Positions 43,311-51,094 of a stretch of 64,000 nt of DNA are shown here, in pieces (the stretch's first letter is position 1; each line of letters starts with the position of its first letter). Made by a program: the position numbers and the translations under genes. This stretch comes from Haemophilus haemolyticus_M (GTDB lineage: Bacteria > Pseudomonadota > Gammaproteobacteria > Enterobacterales > Pasteurellaceae). Location of the stretch: contig NZ_QQGD01000002.1 of the NCBI RefSeq assembly GCF_003490935.1, positions 62,001 to 126,000 on the forward strand. Direction: 5' to 3'. The notes beneath the pieces are model-generated. The model was not told where the DNA came from. It was given only the letters and a program-made list of their open reading frames with translations, and did no database searches.

Positions 43311-44012
43311 ATGATAGATATTTTATCCTTAATAATAGGAATTTTTATTTGTGTTATCGTTGATTTAATCTTAAAACCATGGGTTATTGCTTATAGTAAA
43401 AAATGGGGTGAGATAAGTGCTCAGTTAGCAACAAAGGATGATTTAAAAGAAATTACACACAGTATTGAGTCTGCGAAGAAAAATGCTGAGATAGATACTC
43501 AATTAGTTAGAAAGGAGGATCTGAAAGAACTTACAGAAGCTATTGAGTCAGTTAAGACTGGACTAGAAAGGAGAAATATTGAGTATCAGATCCGATATTC
43601 TAAGATATATGAAAAAAGCATTTTAGAACTGGAAAAAGTAATTAATAAATTTTTAGAGTTATCTTTGTGGGCAAAAAATATAGATATTGAATATAATTCT
43701 ATGAATGGTGATAAAAATGAGTTTCTTTATAAAAAGTTTTTAGAACTTGATAAAGTTTTAATTGAACAAAAAATAATTATAAAAAAATCATTTATTTGGC
43801 TACCTAATGAAATTATAAAAGAGATAGATGATTGTATTATCTTTCTCACTAAGGAATATAAAAGAATAGAGTTGGAAATGGATAAAAGCGATCCAATACA
43901 CGCTGGACACGTTTTTCAAGTATATTTTGTAAGCTATACAAAAAAATTTCTTGAAATGGAAAATAAGATTATATGTATAATCAAGAATAGTAACTATTAT
44001 TCAATGAAATAG
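43311..44012 (+). CDS. Orphan membrane-anchored coiled-coil protein, 233 residues
   Basis: Not recognised. It begins 10 bases after hrpA with GAGGAAC before the ATG. One N-terminal membrane helix (residues 3-24) is followed by two copies of a 26-residue unit (LATKDDLKEITHSIESAK and LVRKEDLKELTEAIESVK, from residues 39 and 65). A long, charged helical domain follows to the end. The DNA is much more AT-rich than the 3' part of hrpA. It sits between hrpA and the remnant of the old hrpA 3' end, so it is probably acquired. Single-gene membrane effectors of this shape occur among phage-defence genes, but nothing here proves that. Confidence 0.7.
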   Translation: MIDILSLIIGIFICVIVDLILKPWVIAYSKKWGEISAQLATKDDLKEITHSIESAKKNAEIDTQLVRKEDLKELTEAIESVKTGLERRNIEYQIRYSKIYEKSILELEKVINKFLELSLWAKNIDIEYNSMNGDKNEFLYKKFLELDKVLIEQKIIIKKSFIWLPNEIIKEIDDCIIFLTKEYKRIELEMDKSDPIHAGHVFQVYFVSYTKKFLEMENKIICIIKNSNYYSMK

Positions 44013-44085
44013 TCCCCCCCACGATAGCGCTCGTCTCTTGACGCGTGCTTGTATCTTCAATTTAAGGGCATCGCCCAAGATAGCG

Positions 44086-44130
44086 CAAGCGTCCACGCTT
44101 GTGCTTATTTGGTCCAAGCGTGGACGCTTG
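44086..44130. repeat. Pair of REP-like palindromes
   Basis: CAAGCGTCCACGCTTG (44086-44101) and its exact reverse complement CAAGCGTGGACGCTTG (44115-44130) are separated by 13 bases. Each is a 7-2-7 hairpin, and the two can also pair with each other. Upstream, about 44020-44075, are shorter GC-rich pieces (AGCGCTCGT, GACGCGTGC). No coding function. Confidence 0.8.
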
Positions 44131-44148
44131 AACCATCGTTCTGTTTTT

Positions 44149-44214
44149 AAAAGTGCGGTAGATTTTCAAACGTTTTTCAACCTCAAAAACAGGTTCAAAA
44201 TCTACCGCACTTTT
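44149..44214. terminator. Extended inverted uptake-signal hairpin
   Basis: AAAAGTGCGGTAGATTTT (44149-44166) pairs perfectly with AAAATCTACCGCACTTTT (44197-44214), an 18-bp stem. The loop contains another small dyad (AACCTC...AGGTT). It lies between the orphan gene and the antitoxin fragment and could stop transcripts from either side. Confidence 0.7.
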
Positions 44215-44219
44215 GCTTA

Positions 44220-44390
44220 TCAAAACTCCACATAAACCTTCTTCTCCAATCCTTCCGTAGTACGTTGTAAAAAGGCAAGTGACGGGTTGTGGTTGCCTAA
44301 TTCAAAACGACTAATAGCACTTTGGGAGATGCCAGTTTTTTCGGCTAAACCTTTTGGGTTGAGCTGCTGTCCTTGGCGTAATTTAATAAT
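44220..44390 (-). pseudogene. XRE/HigA-type antitoxin C-terminal fragment
   Basis: The minus strand is open for 57 codons and encodes IKLRQGQQLNPKGLAEKTG then SQSAISRFELGNHNPSL, a classic helix-turn-helix, ending KKVYVEF and a stop. There is no start codon, and an in-frame TAA lies just upstream (44391-44393), so the N-terminal third is missing. No toxin partner is present. It looks like the broken end of a toxin-antitoxin operon left at the hrpA junction. Confidence 0.8.
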
Positions 44391-44407
44391 TTAATGAATA
44401 AATTTAA

Positions 44408-44509
44408 TACTTGATAGAAAAATTACGAGTCAGTTTATTTGCTCAACAGCTGGGAACAAAATATCAAATATCGGATAAAAGAATAGCAAATATTATTAGT
44501 CAATATTAA
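44408..44509 (+). pseudogene. Diverged second copy of the hrpA 3' end
   Basis: Encodes YLIEKLRVSLFAQQLGT then KYQISDKRIANIISQY and a stop. This aligns without gaps to the end of the intact HrpA (YMIEELRVSLFAQQLGT, KYQVSDKRVLNVINNI). The frame is blocked upstream by TAA at 44405-44407. The DNA is AT-rich and differs from the intact copy at many third positions, so this is an old or foreign-diverged allele rather than a recent duplication. A strong terminator follows. Confidence 0.88.
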
Positions 44510-44524
44510 TGATAATAATACTCA

Positions 44525-44557
44525 AAATTAAGGCGGTGTAAACCGCCTTAATTTATC
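44525..44557 (+). terminator. Terminator after the hrpA remnant
   Basis: AAATTAAGGCGGT pairs with ACCGCCTTAATTT around a short loop (GTAA). It is probably the original hrpA terminator. Confidence 0.85.
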
Positions 44558-44600
44558 CCAAATAACTCATACCTCTTTATAAGTATTTTAAGAAATAAGG

Positions 44601-44614
44601 TTGATCAATCTCAC
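44601..44614 (+). promoter_or_regulatory. Candidate FNR box upstream of nrfA
   Basis: TTGATCAATCTCAC matches TTGAT-N4-ATCAA at 8 of 10 fixed positions and lies about 150 bases before nrfA. Nitrite ammonification genes are classically activated by FNR and NarP. The right half is weak. Confidence 0.45.
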
Positions 44615-44764
44615 ATTTTTTAGTTATACGAGTGGAAAAACTTTTTTCTTTTGGTATCTTACGCGCGAGTGAATCTATATCCACACATTTTATGTGGTAT
44701 TAAGAATAATTCTCAACTTTCTATTTAACCTAACCTTTTTATTACAACAAATGGAGTGATTATC

Positions 44765-46291
44765 GTGAACGCATTCAAAAAAAGCCTCATTGTGGCAGCG
44801 TCTTTCGCGAGTTTAAGCTTATTTAACTCAGCGGTAGCTGATATGGTTTATAAGCCATTAGAACAACCTGTTGAACCAGTAAAACCAGATTTGAAAATTG
44901 AATCTGTAAATGAAAAATTTGCAGAAAAATATCCAAATCAATATAACAGCTGGCGTTCAACAGCAAACGGCAAAGGTGAAAAAATTATTTATGCCGATGA
45001 AGAAAATCCACGCTTAATCGTTCTTTGGGGCGGTTATGCATTTGCAAAAGAATACAATGCACCGCGTGGTCACTTTTATGCGGTGACTGATGTTCGTAAC
45101 ATTCTACGAACTGGCGCACCAAAAACTTCAAATGATGGTCCACAACCAATGGCATGTTGGACATGTAAAGGCCCAGATGTTCCACGTTTAATCGCGGAAT
45201 GGGGTGAAAAAGATTATTTCAATGCGAAATGGGCAAAAGGAGGTCCAGAAATCGTGAACTCAATCGGTTGTGCTGACTGTCACGATACGACCTCTAAAGA
45301 TTTTGCTGAAGGAAAACCGGCATTACGTATTGCTCGTCCACACGTATTACGCGCGCTTGACGCTTTAGAAAAAGCAACTGCTGAAAAAGATAAAGCGGAA
45401 GGTCGCCCACACAACAATTTAAGTTTCAACACTGCAGCTCGTACTGAAAAGCGCGCTGAAATCTGTGCAAACTGCCACGTTGAATACTACTTCGCAGGCG
45501 ATATCAAACAAGTAACCTTCCCTTGGAATAAAGGTCAAACTGTTGATGATATTGAAAAATATTATGATGAAATTGGTTTCAGTGACTGGACTCATAGCCT
45601 TTCTAAAGCACCAATGTTAAAAGCTCAACACCCTGACTTTGAAATTTGGTCTTTAGGTATGCACGGTAAAAACGGTGTAACTTGTGTAGACTGTCACATG
45701 CCAAAAGTACAAGGTAAAGACGGTAAAGTTTATACTGATCACCAAATCCAAAATCCATTTGATGCATTTGACCGCACTTGTGCAAACTGTCACGATCAAA
45801 GCAAAGAAAAATTACGCGATATCGTCACTTCACGTAAAAAAGAAGTGAAAGATGTAATGGGTCGTTTAGAAGAGCAAGTTGTTAAAGCTCACTTTGAAGC
45901 AAAAGCTGCTTGGGATGCAGGTGCAACTAAAGAAGAAATGGAAGCGGCATTAATGGATATTCGTCATGCTCAATGGCGTTGGGATTATGCTGCAGCGAGC
46001 CACGGTGGCCATATGCACGCACCTGAAGTCATGCTTCGTGTATTAGGCTCTGGCTTAGATAAAGCGGCTGATGCTCGTACTAAACTTGCAGCAATCTTAA
46101 CTAAACACGGTGTGAAAACTCCGGTTCAAATCCCAGATATTTCAACAGCTGATAAAGCATGGAAAGTAATGGGTATTGATATCGAAAAAGAACGCAAAGC
46201 AAAAGAAGAATTCTTAAAAACTGTGGTACCACAATGGGAACAACAAGCTAAAGAAAAAGGCTTATTAGTTGATCCACCAGCACAAAAATAA
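44765..46291 (+). CDS. nrfA: Cytochrome c552 nitrite reductase (ammonia-forming)
   Basis: A periplasmic pentaheme enzyme that reduces nitrite to ammonia with six electrons. I chose the GTG at 44765, with GGAG 8 bases upstream, over the GTG at 44756. The signal peptide ends SAVA. The active-site heme has the special CWTCK motif; four CxxCH motifs follow (CADCH, CANCH, CVDCH, CANCH). The first gene of nrfABCD. Confidence 0.96.
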   Translation: MNAFKKSLIVAASFASLSLFNSAVADMVYKPLEQPVEPVKPDLKIESVNEKFAEKYPNQYNSWRSTANGKGEKIIYADEENPRLIVLWGGYAFAKEYNAPRGHFYAVTDVRNILRTGAPKTSNDGPQPMACWTCKGPDVPRLIAEWGEKDYFNAKWAKGGPEIVNSIGCADCHDTTSKDFAEGKPALRIARPHVLRALDALEKATAEKDKAEGRPHNNLSFNTAARTEKRAEICANCHVEYYFAGDIKQVTFPWNKGQTVDDIEKYYDEIGFSDWTHSLSKAPMLKAQHPDFEIWSLGMHGKNGVTCVDCHMPKVQGKDGKVYTDHQIQNPFDAFDRTCANCHDQSKEKLRDIVTSRKKEVKDVMGRLEEQVVKAHFEAKAAWDAGATKEEMEAALMDIRHAQWRWDYAAASHGGHMHAPEVMLRVLGSGLDKAADARTKLAAILTKHGVKTPVQIPDISTADKAWKVMGIDIEKERKAKEEFLKTVVPQWEQQAKEKGLLVDPPAQK

Positions 46292-46301
46292 ATGAAAAAT
46301 C

Positions 46302-46337
46302 CACCGCACTTTTAAGTGCAAACTGGAAAGTGCGGTG
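46302..46337 (+). terminator. Inverted uptake-signal hairpin between nrfA and nrfB
   Basis: CACCGCACTTT (46302-46312) pairs with AAAGTGCGGTG (46327-46337), followed by ATTTTC. Inside an operon it would act as a partial terminator or mRNA-end stabiliser, giving more nrfA than nrfBCD. Confidence 0.7.
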
Positions 46338-46367
46338 ATTTTCAAGGTCAAATTTGAGGTAACCCAA

Positions 46368-47018
46368 ATGAATTTAACTTCTTTAATCAACAAATCTGCA
46401 AAAGCGTTAGCGTTAAGTGCGGCATTTGTAGCAGCGCCGTTTTTGGCTCATGCTGATGGTGCACAAAAACCTGCGGATCATTTTACTTATGAACCGCAAT
46501 TAGATAACCAACGCGATCCAAATCAATATTGTGCTAAATGCCATAAATTCGACAAAGTAGATAAAAACCAAACTGTAGATCAGTCTGGTGGCGAACTCCA
46601 CTTTGGTAAATTCCATGGTGCGCACTTAGATAAGAAAAATCCAAATAACGGTAAAGCAATTACTTGTGTAAGCTGTCACGGTAACATTTCTGAAAATCAC
46701 CGTCGTGGTGCTAAAGATGTTATGCGTTTTGAAGGGGATATTTTCGGTAATAAAAAACCGATGTATTCAGTTCAAGAACAAAACCAAGTTTGTTTTGCTT
46801 GTCACCAACCTGACAAACTTCGTGAAAAACTATGGGCGCATGATGTACACGCAATGAAATTACCTTGTGCAAGTTGCCATACTCTTCACCCTAAAGAAGA
46901 CGCAATGAAAGGTATTCAACCAAAACAACGCGTTAAACTTTGCGTAGATTGCCATGGTGAACAACAAAAACGTAAAGCAGAACAAGATAAACTAACCGAA
47001 CAGAAGGATAAACAATGA
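46368..47018 (+). CDS. nrfB: Pentaheme cytochrome NrfB
   Basis: 216 residues from the ATG at 46368 (MNLTSLINKSAKAL), preceded by GAGGT. An upstream in-frame ATG at 46335 overlaps the hairpin region. The signal peptide ends LAHA. Five CxxCH motifs (CAKCH, CVSCH, CFACH, CASCH, CVDCH) match the electron donor of NrfA. The Lys/Gln-rich tail is longer than expected. The stop overlaps nrfC by 4 bases. Confidence 0.95.
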   Translation: MNLTSLINKSAKALALSAAFVAAPFLAHADGAQKPADHFTYEPQLDNQRDPNQYCAKCHKFDKVDKNQTVDQSGGELHFGKFHGAHLDKKNPNNGKAITCVSCHGNISENHRRGAKDVMRFEGDIFGNKKPMYSVQEQNQVCFACHQPDKLREKLWAHDVHAMKLPCASCHTLHPKEDAMKGIQPKQRVKLCVDCHGEQQKRKAEQDKLTEQKDKQ

Positions 47019-47692
47019 CAGCCTGCTCACGCCGAAACTTTGTTTCCGGCATGGGGGCTGTGATCCTTATGACGGGAACATCTTTACCTTCTTTTGCGAA
47101 AGAAGACAAGGCGGATAAACCTAAACGTTACGCAATGGTACACGATGAAAATTCGTGTATCGGCTGTACAGCCTGTATGGATGCATGCCGTGATGTGAAC
47201 CAAGTGCCAGAAGGCGTTTCTCGCTTGGAAATCTTGCGCAGTGAGCCTTACGGTGAATTTCCAAATCAGGAATATGAGTTCTTCCGTCAATCTTGCCAAC
47301 ATTGTACAAACGCACCTTGCGTAGCAGTTTGTCCAACTGGTGCATCTTTTATTGATAAAGAGACTGGCATTGTAGATGTACATAAAGATTTATGCGTAGG
47401 CTGCCAATACTGTATAGCAGTTTGCCCATATCGTGTACGTTTTATTCATCCAGTACATCGTACCGCAGATAAATGTAACTTCTGCCGAGATACAAATTTA
47501 GCCAATGGTAAACAACCGGCTTGTGTGGAGGCTTGCCCAACCAAAGCATTAACCTTTGGGGATATGAATGATCCAATGAGTGCAGTTTCACGTAAAGTGA
47601 AAGAAAAACCGGTTTATCGCACTAAAGTGGAGTTAGGTACACAACCAAACTTGTACCACATTCCATTCCAACATGGGGAGCCTAGAAGATGA
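47015..47692 (+). CDS. nrfC: NrfC, 4Fe-4S ferredoxin-type protein
   Basis: A 225-residue periplasmic iron-sulfur subunit that takes electrons from NrfD towards NrfB. A twin-arginine signal (SRRNFVSGMG) is followed by four cysteine groups: CIGCTACMDAC, CQHCTNAPCVAVC, CVGCQYCIAVC and CNFCRDTN with a later CVEAC. It overlaps nrfB and nrfD by 4 bases at each end, so the three are translationally coupled. Confidence 0.95.
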   Translation: MTACSRRNFVSGMGAVILMTGTSLPSFAKEDKADKPKRYAMVHDENSCIGCTACMDACRDVNQVPEGVSRLEILRSEPYGEFPNQEYEFFRQSCQHCTNAPCVAVCPTGASFIDKETGIVDVHKDLCVGCQYCIAVCPYRVRFIHPVHRTADKCNFCRDTNLANGKQPACVEACPTKALTFGDMNDPMSAVSRKVKEKPVYRTKVELGTQPNLYHIPFQHGEPRR

Positions 47693-48654
47693 CATTAGAT
47701 TATCCAGTTCCATTTCATACGCCTAATCTAGTGTGGGATTCTACCATTGCGATCTACTTGTTCTTATTGGGGATCTCATCTGGTGCGGTACAGTTGGCAA
47801 TTGCTTATAAACGTAGTAATAAATTAATGAATCCAAGTCAAAATTGGATTATTCGATCCGGTGTGATTTTGGGATCTGTGCCAACATTAATTGGTTTAAC
47901 GCTATTAGTTTTCCACTTAGCAAGACCTTGGACATTCTGGAAATTGATGTTTAACTATCAATTCAACTCCGTAATGTCGATGGGGGTAATGCTATTCCAA
48001 ATTTATATGTTGTTTTTAGTAATTTGGGGTGTGGTGGTTTTCAAAAAAGAAATCGAAGTATTAATTAATCGCTTTATGCCAAAACTACAATTTGTGATAA
48101 AACTCATCGGTATTGTAGAACGTATTGTCAGTCCAGTTGAAGTTATTCTTTTCATATTGGCTGCAGTGCTTGGTGCATACACTGGTTTCTTACTTTCTGC
48201 ATTAATTAGCTATCCAATGTTGAATAATCCTGTATTACCTGCATTGTTCTTAGCCTCGGGTACATCATCTGGTATTGCCGCAACCTTCTTAATTATCTTG
48301 ATTGCAGGAAAATTAAAAGGTGATTCTCACGAATCGCACTTCATCCACAAATTTGAAGTACCTATTATGGTGACAGAACTTGGTTTGCTTGTGTGTTTCT
48401 TCGTTGGCTTACATTTTGGTGGTGGACAAAAAACAGTTGCATTACATAATGCATTATCTGGTTTTTGGGGAGCCGTGTTCTGGATTGGGGTATTCTTTAT
48501 TGGTATCTTGCTCCCATTAATTGCCAATATGTTTGTGAATGACCGCTTAAAATATAATCGTAACTTTATTATCTTAGTGTCAGTTTTTGACTTAATTGGG
48601 GTATTCTGTTTACGTTTCTTTGTTTTATATGCGGGACAATTAACAGTGGCATAA
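47689..48654 (+). CDS. nrfD: NrfD, quinol-oxidising membrane subunit
   Basis: A 321-residue polytopic inner-membrane protein of the PsrC/NrfD family, about eight helices. It oxidises menaquinol and passes electrons to NrfC. It has FHTPNLVWDSTIAIYLFLLG at the N-terminus and conserved polar helices (GAYTGFLLSAL). The last nrf gene; no nrfEFG-type heme-lyase genes follow here. A hairpin terminator lies just after. Confidence 0.94.
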   Translation: MTLDYPVPFHTPNLVWDSTIAIYLFLLGISSGAVQLAIAYKRSNKLMNPSQNWIIRSGVILGSVPTLIGLTLLVFHLARPWTFWKLMFNYQFNSVMSMGVMLFQIYMLFLVIWGVVVFKKEIEVLINRFMPKLQFVIKLIGIVERIVSPVEVILFILAAVLGAYTGFLLSALISYPMLNNPVLPALFLASGTSSGIAATFLIILIAGKLKGDSHESHFIHKFEVPIMVTELGLLVCFFVGLHFGGGQKTVALHNALSGFWGAVFWIGVFFIGILLPLIANMFVNDRLKYNRNFIILVSVFDLIGVFCLRFFVLYAGQLTVA

Positions 48655-48674
48655 ATCAGAATTATGTGTATAAG

Positions 48675-48703
48675 AAAGGCGTATTAATAAATACGCCTTT
48701 TTT
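48675..48703 (+). terminator. Hairpin terminator after nrfD
   Basis: AAAGGCGTATT pairs with AATACGCCTTT and is followed by further T. Confidence 0.85.
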
Positions 48704-48716
48704 CTTGTTTAAATAA

Positions 48717-49197
48717 GGGGCTGACATAAATTAGCAAGTGCGCTAGTCTATAAAATGAAGATAACCCATTGTAAATTAAATAAATCTATACAAAATAAGC
48801 TACTTGAATTTTTTGTATTAGAAGTCACAGCCCGAGCAACGGCTTATTTACTTGGTATCCACGCCAATTCAGCGATTTTGTTTTTCCGAAAAATTCCTAA
48901 AGCCATTAGTTATCATTTATCCCTTGAAGCCGATGAGTTTTTTGATGTGAGCAAATTTCACCACGAACGAATCAATCATTCCGAACTATTTGCGGTGAAA
49001 CAAAACCATATAAATGGAATAGAAAATTTCTGAAGTCAGGCGAAGATAATACTCCGAAAATATAATGGAATTGACCGAAAAAACTTTCCATTATTCTTGA
49101 AGGAATGTGAATTTCGGTTTAACTTTGGAGCACTAAAAGAACAATTTAAAATATTGCGAAAATGGTATGGTACTTAGCGCTAATCTATGTCAGCCCC
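48717..49197 (+). mobile_element. Defective IS1016-type insertion sequence (IS1595 family)
   Basis: The ends are inverted repeats: GGGGCTGACATAAATTAGC on the left and, read from the right, GGGGCTGACATAGATTAGC. The element is 481 bp, shorter than the roughly 0.7 kb full IS1016 I know from H. influenzae. No clear target duplication flanks it (TTAAATAA on the left, ATTTCTTT on the right). It lies between the nrf operon and the amidotransferase gene. Confidence 0.9.
48755..49177 (+). pseudogene. Broken IS1016 transposase
   Basis: The N-terminal part (MKITHCKLNKSIQNKLLEFF to YHLSLEADE) fits IS1016 transposase. It then jumps to FDVSKFHHERINHSELFA and NHINGIENF, so the catalytic middle is deleted in frame. 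After NGIENF a TGA replaces the expected Trp codon. The same frame then continues (LFLKECEFRFN) to the true end at 49177. Deletion plus nonsense mutation make it inactive. Confidence 0.88.
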
Positions 49198-49429
49198 ATT
49201 TCTTTTTATCAATATTTATTACTTTAATTTTCAAATCTTATTTCTTTGAATAACTCTCATTAGAAATAATCGGTAATGATTTCTAGAAAATACTGTGTTA
49301 ACTAAAAGGATCATTTCGAAGAGACCTAATACCTACATGATATGAAAAATCCATAGCATCTCTCTTGATATTCTCTTCGTAATGGTGTTAAATCACTCAC
49401 ATATTGTGAGGTTATATCTTATTTAAATT

Positions 49430-50254
49430 ATGTGTCAATTACTCGGAATGAATTGTAATACGCCGACGGATATTGTCTTTTCTTTTGAAGGTTTTCGTCG
49501 TCGTGCTGGTTTAACTGATTGTCATTCAGATGGCTTTGGAATTGCTTTTTTTGAAGGGCGTGGAGTACGTATTTTTCGCGACAATCAAGCTGCTAGCCTT
49601 TCCCCCATCGCTGATTGTGTGAAGCAATATAAAATCAAGTCTTTGAATGTTATTGCACATATTCGTAAGGCGACTCAGGGTGAAGTGAATATTGAAAATA
49701 CTCATCCGTTTATTCGTGAAATTTGGGGGCAAAACTGGGTTTTTGCGCATAATGGTAATCTGAAAAACTTACCAGACATGACAGAACATTTTTTGCAGCC
49801 AATAGGTTCTACAGATTCTGAAGCTGCTTTTTGTTATATGGCGGAATATCTTAAAAATACTTTTCGTAAAAAACCGAGTGAAATGGAAATTTTTGAGGCT
49901 ATTCAAAAAGTAACAAAAGAGCTTGCTCAACACGGCACATTTAATTTTATTATCTCTAATGGCGAATGGATGATAGCCCATTGTTCAACGAATTTACATT
50001 ATGTCATGCGACAAGCGCCTTTTGGTAAAGCACACAGAATTGATGATGATGGTGTCATTGATTTTAGTGATTATGCAAAGGAAGGCGATAAAGTGAATAT
50101 CATTACAACCTTTCCGTTAACTAAAGATGAAAATTGGACAAAAATGGAAAATGGTGGATTTGTATTTTTTAAGAATGGGGACAAAATTGCTGAAGTGGTA
50201 GGTACTCCGAAAGAAGCGATTGATGATGGTACCTTAGGTAATCGAGTAGCTTAA
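49430..50254 (+). CDS. Class II glutamine amidotransferase (YafJ-like)
   Basis: A 274-residue Ntn-hydrolase with the nucleophile Cys2 exposed after Met removal (MCQLLGMNCNTPTD). DCHSDGFGIAFFEG, IRKATQGEVNIENTHPF and FAHNGNLKNLP form the glutaminase site seen in YafJ and GATase_4 proteins. The acceptor substrate is unknown. Monocistronic between the IS1016 remnant and the tonB cluster; the 232 bases upstream are AT-rich with no other gene. Confidence 0.88.
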   Translation: MCQLLGMNCNTPTDIVFSFEGFRRRAGLTDCHSDGFGIAFFEGRGVRIFRDNQAASLSPIADCVKQYKIKSLNVIAHIRKATQGEVNIENTHPFIREIWGQNWVFAHNGNLKNLPDMTEHFLQPIGSTDSEAAFCYMAEYLKNTFRKKPSEMEIFEAIQKVTKELAQHGTFNFIISNGEWMIAHCSTNLHYVMRQAPFGKAHRIDDDGVIDFSDYAKEGDKVNIITTFPLTKDENWTKMENGGFVFFKNGDKIAEVVGTPKEAIDDGTLGNRVA

Positions 50255-50270
50255 TTAAATCTAGCCAAAG

Positions 50271-50313
50271 AAAAGTGCGGTTAAACTCAAAGAGAATTAA
50301 CCGCACTTTTTTT
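50271..50313. terminator. Bidirectional uptake-signal terminator between the amidotransferase and tonB
   Basis: AAAAGTGCGGTTAA (50271-50284) pairs with TTAACCGCACTTTT (50297-50310) with T/A runs outside. The tonB stop codon overlaps its last bases. Confidence 0.85.
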
Positions 50314-51085
50314 ATTGAAGCGTGAAACTAATCGGCACATTTAACCCAGAAGGGAATCCTGAAGGTCTTGCACCGACAGGTCTTGCGCTGTTAACTGCTT
50401 CTAATGCTGCATTATCTAGGCTTTCATCACCTGATGATTGAGTAACGCGAGCACCACTTAGTGAGCCATCAGGGCCTACATTGAAGGACACGCTGACTTT
50501 ACCTTGCTTACGCATCATTTTTGCGCGAGTAGGGTAACGTTTATGACGTTCAATTTCACGACGAATTGCGGAGCGATAGGCTGCCATTTCGCTCGTGTCT
50601 GTTCCACTACCAGCCACTTGTGCATTGCTATTGGTGGCGCCAGTTGTGGTCGCTTTAGCATTCACGTTTGCACTTGAATCAATATTTTTATCACCTTTTG
50701 GTAGATCTTTATTGATTGATTTTTCCTGTGGTTTAACGTCTTTTTTCGGTTTATCCTTTGGCTTTTCTTTAGGTTTTTCTTTTGGTTTTGGCTTTTCTTT
50801 TTCCGGTTCTTTGATTTTTTGCGGTTCAGGTTTTACCGTTGGATCTTCCACAACCTCTTGTTTTTCTGGTTCTGGCTCTTTTTGTACATTTTCTGGCTCA
50901 GGAGCAGGTTCTTCCATCACCATACCTTGCACCATTTCCATGGAAATACTTGTGGATATGTCGCCTGATGCGCTATTGGCGCTATCACTTGGCTTATTCC
51001 AACTCCATAAGATTAATCCTACAACAATGCTGTGCACGATCAAAGAAATAAGCAAACCTAATAGCGAACGTTTTGTTTGCTGCAT
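50312..51085 (-). CDS. tonB: Energy transducer TonB
   Basis: A 257-residue protein that spans the periplasm to drive TonB-dependent receptors (heme, transferrin iron). It has an N-terminal helix (LLGLLISLIVHSIVVGLILW), a Pro/Glu/Lys-rich spacer (about 55-130, repeated KPKEKPKEKPK), and a C-terminal domain with VSFNVGPDGSLSGARV ending SFTLQ. The third gene of exbB-exbD-tonB, 9 bases after exbD, with AAGGAA before the ATG. Confidence 0.96.
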   Translation of the reverse strand: MQQTKRSLLGLLISLIVHSIVVGLILWSWNKPSDSANSASGDISTSISMEMVQGMVMEEPAPEPENVQKEPEPEKQEVVEDPTVKPEPQKIKEPEKEKPKPKEKPKEKPKDKPKKDVKPQEKSINKDLPKGDKNIDSSANVNAKATTTGATNSNAQVAGSGTDTSEMAAYRSAIRREIERHKRYPTRAKMMRKQGKVSVSFNVGPDGSLSGARVTQSSGDESLDNAALEAVNSARPVGARPSGFPSGLNVPISFTLQ

Positions 51086-51094
51086 AATTATTCC

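Noticed and set aside
44038..44235. 65-codon ORF over the REP-like palindromes
   Set aside because: It runs through palindromes and the uptake-signal hairpin on the plus strand and has no ribosome site; the antitoxin fragment on the other strand explains the 3' part.
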